13,284 bases of DNA from Bacteroidaceae bacterium (lineage in GTDB: Bacteria; Bacteroidota; Bacteroidia; Bacteroidales; Bacteroidaceae), in NCBI GenBank assembly GCA_900770655.1, contig CAAGLA010000062.1, forward strand, positions 1 to 13,284. The letters are read 5' to 3'. The first letter of the stretch is position 1; every line of letters starts with the position of its first letter. The notes beneath the pieces were generated by a model. The model was given only the letters and a program-made list of their open reading frames with translations, was not told the origin of the DNA and did not search any database. Both the position numbers and the translations under genes were made by a program. Below are positions 1 to 6,868 of this stretch, in pieces.

Positions 1-1187
1 CCATTGCTACTGCCATTGTCGCTGTCACTGCCGGAAAAGGCGAAGAAAAGACCACCGCCTACTAAAATACCAAGCAACACCACAACTGCTACAAGCGCGG
101 TGTGGTTTTTCTTGGGCTCGGCAGGGGCGTTATTTGTTACAGCTACCTGTTCGGGCTCTTTCTCTAAAGCACGCGTCTCTTCGTTATCTACTTCAAGAGC
201 TTTTGCATTTACTCTCTGTACTCTGTTATCTGTTATCTGTACTCTTTCATCCGGTAACACCGTTACCTCGACATCGGCATCGTCGATAAGTCCTTCGCCC
301 TGCTCTCTGTTATCTGTTCTCTCTAACAAACTCAAGAATTCTTCAACGCTCTGCGGGCGGTTATCGACATAGAGTTGCATTGAGCACTCTACTGCCTCGC
401 GGGTCGCGGGGCTTATTCCTTCGGGGAATTGCAACTCTTTCAGTCTCTTGCTGCTGGCGCGCTGGTGGGCAGGAAGGGGTGTTTCTCCTGTGAGCGCCTT
501 GTAGAGGGTGGCGCCTAAGGCATAGATATCGGTTGAGGGATAGAATTCCGAAACGCCATTGCCGCTCTGCTCTATTGGGGCATAGCCGGGAGTGCAGCCA
601 AGCAGTGTCGATGTGTTCTCACCGTTTACCTCGTCGTACTGCTTGGAGACGCCGAAGTCTATCAACACAGCCTTGCCGCTTTGGTCTATCATTATATTCT
701 GCGGCTTTACATCCAAGTGCAGGCGGTTGTGGGAGTGGACAAAGCCAAGCGCCGAGGCTATTTGTTTTATATAGTCTATAGCTTCGGCTTCGCCGAGAGG
801 GCCTTTTTCATCTATTAGTTTCCCCAATGAACGGCCGTCTATGTAGTCCATTACATAGTAGGCGGTGTTGTTCTCCTCGAACTTGTCGGTAACACGTACT
901 ATGTTGGGGTGAGCGAGGTCGTAGAGGGCTTCGGCCTCCTCTATGAATTTCTGTTGTAGGCGTTCTATAAGTTCGGCCTTGCTTTGGGTGGCCACAAGAA
1001 CGCTGTTCGATTCCGGGTCGCGGTTACAGAAGTCCTTTACAAAGAACTCCTTTATGGCAACGCTCTTTACCTTGCTCTTGAATTTATTGTCGCGGGCCTC
1101 GTAGGTGCAGCCGAAACCGCCGCTGCTTATGTAGCGGAGTATTTCGTAACGCCCGCCTTGCAGAAGTGTTCCTATAGGAAGGTTCAT
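1..1187 (-). CDS. Membrane-anchored Ser/Thr protein kinase (3' end cut by window edge)
   Basis: The minus frame from the ATG at 1185-1187 stays open for 395 codons to the window edge, so the C-terminus is missing. It reads as a eukaryotic-type (Hanks) protein kinase: glycine-rich loop SGGFGCTY (residues 22-29), ATP-anchoring lysine in VAIKEFF (K46), catalytic loop HLDVKPQN (157-164), IDFGVSK (DFG at 177-179) and TPGYAPIEQ in the activation segment. The kinase domain spans about residues 14-288. A low-complexity acidic linker (about 290-360) follows, then one hydrophobic membrane segment (about 364-384), then a Ser/Asp/Gly/Asn-rich start of the exported part. It is expected to phosphorylate Ser/Thr of unknown targets in the cytoplasm and sense something outside the inner membrane. 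The HRD motif reads HLD, so it is a non-RD kinase that may not need activation-loop phosphorylation. The sensor domain lies outside the window. Family call is firm; targets are unknown. Confidence 0.93.
   Translation of the reverse strand, partial: MNLPIGTLLQGGRYEILRYISSGGFGCTYEARDNKFKSKVKSVAIKEFFVKDFCNRDPESNSVLVATQSKAELIERLQQKFIEEAEALYDLAHPNIVRVTDKFEENNTAYYVMDYIDGRSLGKLIDEKGPLGEAEAIDYIKQIASALGFVHSHNRLHLDVKPQNIMIDQSGKAVLIDFGVSKQYDEVNGENTSTLLGCTPGYAPIEQSGNGVSEFYPSTDIYALGATLYKALTGETPLPAHQRASSKRLKELQFPEGISPATREAVECSMQLYVDNRPQSVEEFLSLLERTDNREQGEGLIDDADVEVTVLPDERVQITDNRVQRVNAKALEVDNEETRALEKEPEQVAVTNNAPAEPKKNHTALVAVVVLLGILVGGGLFFAFSGSDSDNGSSN
221..318. repeat. Repeated 14-base motif in the kinase linker
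   Basis: The 14-mer CTCTGTTATCTGTT occurs at 221-234 and again at 305-318. The first copy runs on into a further TATCTGT, and related TCTCTGTA/TACTCT units lie beside it. On the coding strand both copies are in the same frame and give TDNR within the contexts RTDNREQ and ITDNRVQ, in the linker between kinase domain and membrane segment. This looks like a short, slippage-prone repeat rather than a structured domain. Confidence 0.6.
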
Positions 1188-1229
1188 TGTTCTATTGTGT
1201 TTTATAATGTGCGTGTAAACTGTTTGTGG

Positions 1230-1237
1230 CGAAGATA
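1230..1237 (-). promoter_or_regulatory. Putative -7 box of the kinase gene
   Basis: On the minus strand this reads TATCTTCG, one base off the Bacteroidetes -7 consensus TAnnTTTG, about 43 bases before the kinase ATG. The expected TTTG/TTG element about 20 bases upstream is poor (CCTG), so this is only a candidate. Two other genes in the window carry the same TATCTTCGC string. Confidence 0.35.
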
Positions 1238-1335
1238 GGAAAATTTTTGTTTATCAGCAGGCGTTTAACTCTGTTTTTACGTGAAACAGGCACTTTAAGT
1301 GACAAAGCAAGGGGATTGAGCGACGGAAGCCTCCA

Positions 1336-1800
1336 TCAATTATAAATGGCGGTGTAGCCATTGAGGTAAAGCGCGAACATAAGCCACAGCAGATAAGGGA
1401 TGTTCAAATAGGCAGCAACGCGGTTCTGCATATATGAGCCGGCCACATATACAAGCACAAACATAAACAGTGCCACAAGAACGGCAAAGCCAAGAACAGG
1501 CGATTGCATATAGAAGAAACTGAAGCTCCACAACAAATTTATACCAAGCTGCAGGAAGAAGAGGGAAATAAGGACCCACGAATAGGAGGTGCGGGCACTC
1601 CATATTATTCCTGCCGAAATGCCCATAAGCACATACAGCACTCCCCACACAAGAGAAAAGACATAGCCCGGAGGGGTGAGAGAGGAACGCACAAGCGTGG
1701 GATACCAAGTCTCCATAGAAGAGCCTTGCAACAAACGCGAGAAGTAGCCTACAAGCAGTGAAATTACAGTAAACTGCAATATTGGTATAAGACGTTTCAT
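1336..1800 (-). CDS. tspO: TspO/MBR family membrane protein
   Basis: A 154-residue, very hydrophobic protein with five likely membrane helices, the normal size and topology for the TspO/peripheral benzodiazepine receptor family. Family hallmarks are visible in order: WYPTLVRSSLTPPGYVF near the first loop, VWGVLYVLMGISAG in helix 2, QLGINLLWSFSFF in helix 3, and the C-terminal PYLLWLMFALYLNGYTAIYN. Family members bind porphyrins and cholesterol-like ligands and have been tied to tetrapyrrole handling and stress signalling; the role here is not shown. I start at the ATG at 1798-1800 (MKRLIPIL), which begins directly before the first helix. Upstream in-frame ATGs at 1824 and 1809 would add up to eight residues and cannot be excluded. 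It lies downstream of DUF456 on the same strand after a gap of about 110 bases, so it may have its own promoter. Confidence 0.9.
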   Translation of the reverse strand: MKRLIPILQFTVISLLVGYFSRLLQGSSMETWYPTLVRSSLTPPGYVFSLVWGVLYVLMGISAGIIWSARTSYSWVLISLFFLQLGINLLWSFSFFYMQSPVLGFAVLVALFMFVLVYVAGSYMQNRVAAYLNIPYLLWLMFALYLNGYTAIYN

Positions 1801-1865
1801 AACAGCCATAATTACGTTGCACATATAAGAGGCTGAATAGAAAGAGCCTTTTTACCCGGCCTCAC

Positions 1866-1880
1866 AACCTTTCAAAGGTT
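1866..1880. promoter_or_regulatory. 15-base palindrome upstream of tspO
   Basis: AACCTTTCAAAGGTT is a perfect inverted repeat with a single central base, between the DUF456 stop and tspO. The minus strand reads TAACCTTTG here, close to the TAnnTTTG box but with one extra base. It could be an operator overlapping a weak promoter for tspO, or chance in AT-rich DNA. Confidence 0.25.
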
Positions 1881-1912
1881 ACATATATAACATAAGAAAT
1901 GGCGGAATGTTC

Positions 1913-2404
1913 TTACCAGACAAAGAAAAGCGGCCACCCTTCGGTAAATACCATAACAAGCAGCACTATGCTGTAAAGGAACTTCATTCCTGTTGTGACA
2001 ATAAATGCCAAGAACGACACAAAAGCCACTTTAAGAGCCTTTTCGGGCGGTGTCTCGTTCACAAGTTCACCAAGAAAGGCGCCCAAGAAAGGGCCTATTA
2101 TAATTCCTATCACACCAAGAAAAAGGCCTATCACAAGACCTATGGTGGCTCCCCACACGCCGGCTTTGCTTCCACCGGCTTTTTTTGTAAACCACACCGG
2201 GGCTATGTAGTCTATAACCGTTATAACTGCAGCCAACACGCCCGATATGACAAGCGCCGTGGTGCTCACGTCGTTACCGTCGCAAAAGTAGAGCATAAGA
2301 AGCCCCACAAAGCTAAGTGGAGGACCGGGCAACACCGGCACCACAGCACCCAAAAGGCCTATAAAGGCAAACAAGAACGACAACAAGATAAGTATGTAAT
2401 CCAT
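1913..2404 (-). CDS. DUF456 family membrane protein
   Basis: A 163-residue hydrophobic protein. The N-terminal block GLLGAVVPVLPGPPLSFVGLL is the signature of the DUF456 family, whose function is not established. A loop with WFTKKAGGSKAGVWGA is followed by the Gly-rich helices GLVIGLFLGVIGIIIGPFLGAFLGE, also typical of the family. About four to five membrane segments can be seen, with no soluble domain. I choose the ATG at 2402-2404 (MDYILILLS); a longer frame exists only through a TTG at 2425 with a non-hydrophobic prefix. The start is 29 bases after the stop of the upstream 5'-nucleotidase gene, so the two are probably co-transcribed. The Gly/Pro-rich hairpin-helix make-up suggests a small membrane-remodelling or transport component, but that is inference only. 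Confidence 0.88.
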   Translation of the reverse strand: MDYILILLSFLFAFIGLLGAVVPVLPGPPLSFVGLLMLYFCDGNDVSTTALVISGVLAAVITVIDYIAPVWFTKKAGGSKAGVWGATIGLVIGLFLGVIGIIIGPFLGAFLGELVNETPPEKALKVAFVSFLAFIVTTGMKFLYSIVLLVMVFTEGWPLFFVW

Positions 2405-2433
2405 AGCAACAGCGGTTGGGGGCAACAGTGTGG

Positions 2434-3393
2434 TTACTCTTTAGGGGTATTCCTCTCTTTTTCGGCTTTTGCTTTAAGCACTTCGTTCATTTCGGAGGCA
2501 GAGTAATAGGGAACCTTCCCGGCCGGAACATACTTGCTCGACGAAGAGAGGTGAGTATCTTGGTCGTCGAAGAAGATGTGCGCACCGAAGGCCTTAAGCA
2601 GTTCGTCTTTGCGCAAACCGCCGAGGAAGTATGCCTCGTCGACATAGACGCCCCACTTGCGCAGGGTCTTTATAACACGGAAATGCGAAGGCAGGCTGCG
2701 CGATGTAACAATGGCAAGGCGCAAAGGAGAAAGTTCAATGGATGTTGGCAGTGACTCCTGTATTGCCGAGAGTTTCTTTAGCAGGTTGGCAAAGGGGCCC
2801 TCTTTCAACGGCACATCGGCATTCTCTTTTTCATACTTGTAGAAAGCGTCGATGCCCTCTTTCTTGAAACGGCACTCCGATTCGTCGGAGAAAATCACGG
2901 CGTCGGCGTCGAAGGCTATCTTCACGCGGCTCTCTTCGGGGTTGAAGTCGGTGGGAGGAGCATAGATAAGCGCCGATGCACATATACCGGAGTCCATCAC
3001 ACGCTGGACATCGCCCTCGTCTTTAGAGAGGAAGAGATCTATGGAGAAGGCCTTAAGATATTTGGATAGCGACTCACCTCCAGAAAGCGCCACACGGGTT
3101 ATATCGAGCCCGTACATATCGAGCGACTTAAGCATACGCATACCCGTTTCGGGGCTGTTGCGCGACATAACCACCACCTCTACAATGGGGCGGTTAGCCT
3201 GTTTGTTTAGTTCCAAGAGGCTTTTGACAAGGTAGAAGGCGGTACCGCGCTCCAGCGGTTCGTCTTCGTGCTCTTCCTGATATTGGCGATAGCGGGCAAC
3301 ACCATATTTTTCAAAAATCTCATTTTCTGCCTCAAGGTCGAAAAGAGCTCTCGAAGAGACACCAATGACCAAACGTCCGTCTAAATTCTCCAT
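2434..3393 (-). CDS. Cytosolic 5'-nucleotidase (cN-I type)
   Basis: 319 residues, full length for the 5'-nucleotidase family PF06189 (cN-I/NT5C1 type), which dephosphorylates nucleoside 5'-monophosphates, classically AMP, in the cytoplasm. It opens with LVIGVSSRALFDLEAEN (8-24), a conserved family block. It continues with the HAD-type nucleophile motif FDADAVIFSDESE (161-173; D162 as predicted nucleophile and D164 as acid/base), then LAIVTSRSLPSHFRVIKTLR (226-245) and the acidic FFDDQDTH (274-281) near the C-terminus. There is no signal peptide. The start ATG at 3391-3393 follows a good Bacteroidetes promoter. It is the first gene of a probable two-gene unit with DUF456 and is divergent to a HAD phosphatase, so two phosphate-releasing enzymes share an upstream region. 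Substrate preference (AMP, IMP or deoxynucleotides) cannot be read from the sequence. Confidence 0.9.
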   Translation of the reverse strand: MENLDGRLVIGVSSRALFDLEAENEIFEKYGVARYRQYQEEHEDEPLERGTAFYLVKSLLELNKQANRPIVEVVVMSRNSPETGMRMLKSLDMYGLDITRVALSGGESLSKYLKAFSIDLFLSKDEGDVQRVMDSGICASALIYAPPTDFNPEESRVKIAFDADAVIFSDESECRFKKEGIDAFYKYEKENADVPLKEGPFANLLKKLSAIQESLPTSIELSPLRLAIVTSRSLPSHFRVIKTLRKWGVYVDEAYFLGGLRKDELLKAFGAHIFFDDQDTHLSSSSKYVPAGKVPYYSASEMNEVLKAKAEKERNTPKE

Positions 3394-3430
3394 ATATAAT
3401 TAAAACTGTTTAGTAGCTGTTTATTTTTTG

Positions 3431-3462
3431 CAAAAGTAGCTCTTTTACACTCGTCAATCAAC
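3431..3462 (-). promoter_or_regulatory. Promoter of the 5'-nucleotidase gene
   Basis: On the minus strand GTTG (3459-3462), then 20 bases, then TACTTTTG (3431-3438). This fits the Bacteroidetes -33/-7 pattern (TTTG, about 19-21 bases, TAnnTTTG). The predicted start of transcription leaves a leader of about 30 bases before the ATG at 3393. The bamD promoter has the same GTTG-N20-TAnnTTTG layout. Confidence 0.62.
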
Positions 3463-3513
3463 AAAATTGGTAAAATATTTAGAAAGAGCCGTGCAACTGC
3501 GCCCACTTCTTGC

Positions 3514-3521
3514 TATCTTCG
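3514..3521 (+). promoter_or_regulatory. Putative -7 box of the HAD phosphatase gene
   Basis: TATCTTCG followed by CG on the plus strand, 23 bases before the ATG at 3545. It matches TAnnTTTG except for one base. The -33 position is weak (CGTG). Together with the promoter at 3431-3462 it makes 3394-3544 a divergent promoter region. Confidence 0.42.
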
Positions 3522-3544
3522 CGAAAAATTTAGAAGCAGCAGCA

Positions 3545-4168
3545 ATGATTAAGAACATTATATTTGATTTTGGCGGTGTGCTTACAACCATTGACACCTC
3601 GCAAGCGCTGGCACGGTTCCGCCGTTTGGGTGTTGAGAACCCCGAAGAGTATATAAATTCATACTGCCAGAAAGGCCCTTTCTACGAACTGGAGAACGGC
3701 GACATTACAGCCGACGAGTTCTGCCGGAAAGTGGGCGTAATTTGCGGCAGGGAGATAACCTTTGACGAAGCAAAAGATGCTTGGCTCGGTTTTCTTGTAG
3801 AGATACACACCGAATGGCTCGAATACCTGCAGACACTGCGCGGTAAATACCATTTGGGGGTACTCAGCAACACAAACCCGTTCATACAGAGCTGGGCGCT
3901 GACAAAAGAGTTCACCCCCACGGGCAAATCCCTTGCCGACTATTTCGACTCTCTCTACTTCAGCTACCGTATGCACTGCTCAAAGCCAAGCAGCGAGATA
4001 TACCTTAAGATGCTTGCAACAGGCAATATGGCAGCCGGCGAGACACTCTTTGTAGACGACAGCGTAAAGAACATTCAGGCTGCCGAAGGTGTGGGAATAA
4101 AGACACTGTTGGTTGAAAACGGCCAAGACTGGCGCAGAGCCCTCGAAGAGGTACTAAAGAAGGGGTAG
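3545..4168 (+). CDS. HAD superfamily (subfamily IA-like) phosphatase
   Basis: 207 residues from MIKNIIFDFGG. The frame extends upstream to 3467, but that part lies in the promoter region and the HAD fold must start at the MIKNI strand. HAD motifs are complete: motif I IFDFGGVL (nucleophile D8), motif II LGVLSNTN (S108), motif III lysine in CSKPSSEIY (K147) and motif IV FVDDS (D171, D172). The residue two after the nucleophile is glycine instead of the usual general-acid aspartate, as in YihX-like and epoxide-hydrolase-N-like members (DFGGV). An alpha-helical cap lies between motifs I and II. This suggests a small-molecule phosphomonoesterase, possibly for sugar phosphates; the substrate is unknown. 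It is the only plus-strand gene here, is divergent from the 5'-nucleotidase, and ends one base from the stop of the opposing EamA gene. Confidence 0.9.
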   Translation: MIKNIIFDFGGVLTTIDTSQALARFRRLGVENPEEYINSYCQKGPFYELENGDITADEFCRKVGVICGREITFDEAKDAWLGFLVEIHTEWLEYLQTLRGKYHLGVLSNTNPFIQSWALTKEFTPTGKSLADYFDSLYFSYRMHCSKPSSEIYLKMLATGNMAAGETLFVDDSVKNIQAAEGVGIKTLLVENGQDWRRALEEVLKKG

Positions 4169-4169
4169 T

Positions 4170-5069
4170 TCAGCGCTTACGCCCCAGCTTGTCCAAGCAG
4201 ACAAGAGCCGTTAGTATAAGAGCCGCGCCCGCCATTGCAATGGGAGTGACACGCTCGCCAAGCACCACAGCCGATGTCACCACGGCTATCACCGGGTTCA
4301 GGTAAAGCAGATTCGTTGCTCTTACCGTACCAATCTTCTCCAAGCACCAGTTCCAGCCCAAGAAGCAGAACATAGAGGCTACACAGCCCAAGAAGAGCAA
4401 ATTGCCCCACACAACCGCCCCGCCCGACAGGAGAGTGCCTACATCGAGCCCGTTATGCAGCAACAGGGGTAGAATTGTCAAAAGCCCGTAACCGAAAATC
4501 TTGCGGGTTATCAGCAAGTTGCTGTACTTTCCCTGCAAGCCTCTTATGACAAGTGAATATATTGCCCAGCATAGACAGGCCGCCAATGCAAGCAGGTCGC
4601 CAAGAGGCGAGAGATGCAGTACATAATTTCCATTGAACACCACAAGCAGAATACCGGCAAGAGCTATTGCCGAAGCAACGCCACCCGCACGGCCCAGCCT
4701 TTCGCTACGGTTGAAACGCCCCACAAGCAGAGCCGTTACAAGAGGTGTCAGGCAAACGATAAGCGACACATTCGAGCAATAGCCGTAGGCAAGAGCATAA
4801 TTTTCGGTAACAAAGTATAGCGACCCGCCCGTTACTCCAAGCAACAGGGCATAGAATTCATCTTTTATGCCGGAAAGAAACACTCTCCCGCCCGCAAAGG
4901 GCAGGAGAAGTATATATGCAATTAAAAAACGGAAGAAGAATATAGAGTCGGGGCGCAGGCCGGCATTTATCAGAATCTTTGTCTGCACAAAGGTACAGCC
5001 CCATATAGCCACTATTACCAAAGCGACTACAAAGGGAAAAAGAGGGAAACGCCTTTTAGCACGCGCCAT
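4170..5069 (-). CDS. EamA/DMT family transporter
   Basis: 299 residues with about ten membrane helices in two homologous halves, the standard 5+5 architecture of EamA (drug/metabolite transporter) proteins. Recognisable blocks are AIWGCTFVQTKILI in helix 1, FFFRFLIAYILLLPF in helix 2, and near the end of the second repeat ATNLLYLNPVIAVVTSAVVLGERVT, the usual helix 9 signature with NP and GE. Such proteins export amino acids, nucleobases or metabolites across the inner membrane; the substrate is not predictable here. The open frame reaches back to 5165 inside the SulP gene, but the ATG at 5067-5069 (MARAKRRFPLFPF) places a short basic tail before helix 1 and lies 19 bases after the SulP stop. 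That spacing implies co-transcription with SulP. Its stop (4170-4172) faces the HAD gene stop with one base between them. Confidence 0.92.
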   Translation of the reverse strand: MARAKRRFPLFPFVVALVIVAIWGCTFVQTKILINAGLRPDSIFFFRFLIAYILLLPFAGGRVFLSGIKDEFYALLLGVTGGSLYFVTENYALAYGYCSNVSLIVCLTPLVTALLVGRFNRSERLGRAGGVASAIALAGILLVVFNGNYVLHLSPLGDLLALAACLCWAIYSLVIRGLQGKYSNLLITRKIFGYGLLTILPLLLHNGLDVGTLLSGGAVVWGNLLFLGCVASMFCFLGWNWCLEKIGTVRATNLLYLNPVIAVVTSAVVLGERVTPIAMAGAALILTALVCLDKLGRKR

Positions 5070-5088
5070 AGCCTTATCTGTTCCTGAG

Positions 5089-6780
5089 CTACATATTTTC
5101 CGACAATTCGGCTGCGCGCGCAAGGGCAAGGTGTATGTTGCTGCAAACATTCTCATTGCCGACAAGCTCTACCAAGCCGGCCTTACGGAGCGATTTTTCC
5201 ACATTGTCGTGAACACCCGAAAGAATGACAGCCCTACCCTCCTTCTTCGATGCTCTGATGAAAATTTCAAGGTTATGCAAGCCTGTGGCATCTATAAAGG
5301 TTACCTTACGCATACGAACGATACGTATAGGCATAGCGTCTGTGTCGCGGGTGAGTTCGTCGAACTTGTTGGCAATACCGAAGAAGAACGGGCCTTCAAT
5401 CTCGAACACTTCTGTTTTTTCAGGAATAGACAGCACCTCGTCGTTCTCCCCGTCGTGGTGCACTGCCATTTCGTCGCGCACCACAGATATATGTGCACTC
5501 TCCATAGCACGTTTCATAAAGAGAACAATAGCCATTACCAAGCCCACCTCAATAGCCAGAGTGAGGTCGAAGAATACTGTGAGCAGCATTGTCACAAAAA
5601 GCACGCTTGTACCCGACATAGAACTCTTGCACATTGAAACAATTGTTCTCCAGCCGCTCATATTATATGATACCATTACAAGCACACCTGCAAGACAGGG
5701 CATAGGGATAAGTTTCACAACATCGCCCAAGAAGAGAAGCACAAGCAAGAGAACAAGCGTATGCACAATGCCGGCAACAGGAGTTTTACCGCCATTGTTT
5801 ATATTTGCCATTGTACGTGCAATAGCACCCGTAGCCGGTATACCGCCAAAGAAGGGAACAACTATGTTTGCTACACCCTGACCAATGAGTTCGGTATTTG
5901 AGTTATGACGGTCACCTATTACACCGTCGGCCACCATTGCCGACAGCAACGACTCTATAGCTCCAAGCATTGCTATTGTAAACGCCACCGGCGCAAGGTT
6001 CTGTATGGTAGAGAAGAGTGTTGTACCCTCGGCAAGAGAGGGCAACACGAAAGAGGGCAACCCCGAAGGCAGAGTATACAAATCGCCAATGGTCTTTATA
6101 GATGTAACACCGGCATACTTGCGCAGCAGCCAAGCAACGATTGTCATAACAATAATAGCCAGCAGTGAGCCGGGGATTTTCTTTGAGAATTTAGGCGTAA
6201 CGGCTATAAGCGCTACACTGAGAACACCCATTACAGCACTGTATATATCTACATTCCCTACATTCCTGAAGTAGCACACCCACTTTTCTATGAAGTTTGC
6301 AGGAACATCGGCAATGCCCATACCCAGCAAATCGTTCATCTGTGTAGAGAAAATTGTTATGGCAATACCGCCGGTGAAGCCTATTATAATGGGGTACGGC
6401 ATAAACTTGATGATTGTTCCCAAGCGGCACAAGCCCATTATAACAAGAATTATACCCGCCATAATTGTAGCTATGGCAAGCCCGCCAAGCCCATACTGCT
6501 GTATTATTCCATAAATTATAATGATAAACGCGCCTGTAGGGCCACCTATCTGCACCTTAGAACCACCGAGAACCGATATGAGGAAACCGGCAAAAATAGC
6601 GGTTATCAGACCTTCGGCCGGACCCACTCCGCTTGCTATACCAAAAGCAATGGCAAGAGGTATCGCCACTATACCCACAATAATTCCGGCCATAAAGTCG
6701 GCAGCAAATTTTTCGCGCGAATAGTTCTTCATCGCTGCAAAAAACTTGGGATGAAAATCAATCATTTTCTTTGCATTCAT
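5089..6780 (-). CDS. SulP family inorganic anion transporter with STAS domain
   Basis: 563 residues. The N-terminal two thirds is a polytopic membrane domain of the SulP/SLC26 family: DFMAGIIVGIVAIPLAIAFG, then GLITAIFAGFLISVLGG, then VQIGGPTGAFI, and later GGIPATGAIARTMANINNGGKTP, a well-conserved SulP block. The C-terminal 120 or so residues form a STAS domain with VFEIEGPFFFG and VTFIDATGLHNLE, followed by AVILSGVHDNVEKSLRKAGL. SulP proteins move sulfate, bicarbonate or other anions, often with Na+ or H+; the substrate cannot be decided here. There is no fused carbonic anhydrase or rhodanese domain. I start at ATG 6778-6780 (MNAKKMIDF); the longer frame to 6846 needs a GTG start and adds an unconserved prefix. 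The EamA gene follows 19 bases downstream. Confidence 0.93.
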   Translation of the reverse strand: MNAKKMIDFHPKFFAAMKNYSREKFAADFMAGIIVGIVAIPLAIAFGIASGVGPAEGLITAIFAGFLISVLGGSKVQIGGPTGAFIIIIYGIIQQYGLGGLAIATIMAGIILVIMGLCRLGTIIKFMPYPIIIGFTGGIAITIFSTQMNDLLGMGIADVPANFIEKWVCYFRNVGNVDIYSAVMGVLSVALIAVTPKFSKKIPGSLLAIIVMTIVAWLLRKYAGVTSIKTIGDLYTLPSGLPSFVLPSLAEGTTLFSTIQNLAPVAFTIAMLGAIESLLSAMVADGVIGDRHNSNTELIGQGVANIVVPFFGGIPATGAIARTMANINNGGKTPVAGIVHTLVLLLVLLFLGDVVKLIPMPCLAGVLVMVSYNMSGWRTIVSMCKSSMSGTSVLFVTMLLTVFFDLTLAIEVGLVMAIVLFMKRAMESAHISVVRDEMAVHHDGENDEVLSIPEKTEVFEIEGPFFFGIANKFDELTRDTDAMPIRIVRMRKVTFIDATGLHNLEIFIRASKKEGRAVILSGVHDNVEKSLRKAGLVELVGNENVCSNIHLALARAAELSENM

Positions 6781-6868
6781 TGTATTATTCCGTTTAAAAA
6801 TACCAAAACTCAGAGGCGCAATATATATTGGAAGGTGACTACACACCTCACCCCTGAAAAAATTTGCG

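Noticed and set aside
221..318. Possible CRISPR-like or regulatory direct repeats
   Set aside because: There are only two full copies, the spacing is irregular, they are in frame inside the kinase gene, and there are no spacers or cas genes.
1827..1853. Stem-loop followed by TTTTT on the plus strand (AAGAGGCT with AGCCTTTTT)
   Set aside because: No plus-strand transcript is expected to end there, the stem has a mismatch, and it would lie in the 5' leader of tspO on the other strand.
1907..2506. Plus-strand open frame of 199 codons
   Set aside because: It lies antisense to the DUF456 gene and has a Lys/His/Tyr/Gln-rich composition with no recognisable motif; it is a shadow of the minus-strand codon pattern.
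3467..3544. N-terminal extension of 26 residues on the HAD phosphatase
   Set aside because: The extension covers the promoter boxes, and the HAD fold starts naturally at MIKNIIFDFGG.
5070..5165. N-terminal extension of 32 residues on the EamA transporter
   Set aside because: It would overlap the end of the SulP gene and adds a polar, Cys-rich prefix not expected before helix 1.
4867..5637. Plus-strand open frame of 256 codons
   Set aside because: It is antisense to the N-terminus of the EamA gene and the STAS end of the SulP gene, both with clear family motifs, and shows no domain of its own.
5225..5881. Plus-strand open frame of 218 codons
   Set aside because: It is fully antisense to the SulP gene; its Ser/Thr/Ile-rich composition mirrors the opposing membrane helices.
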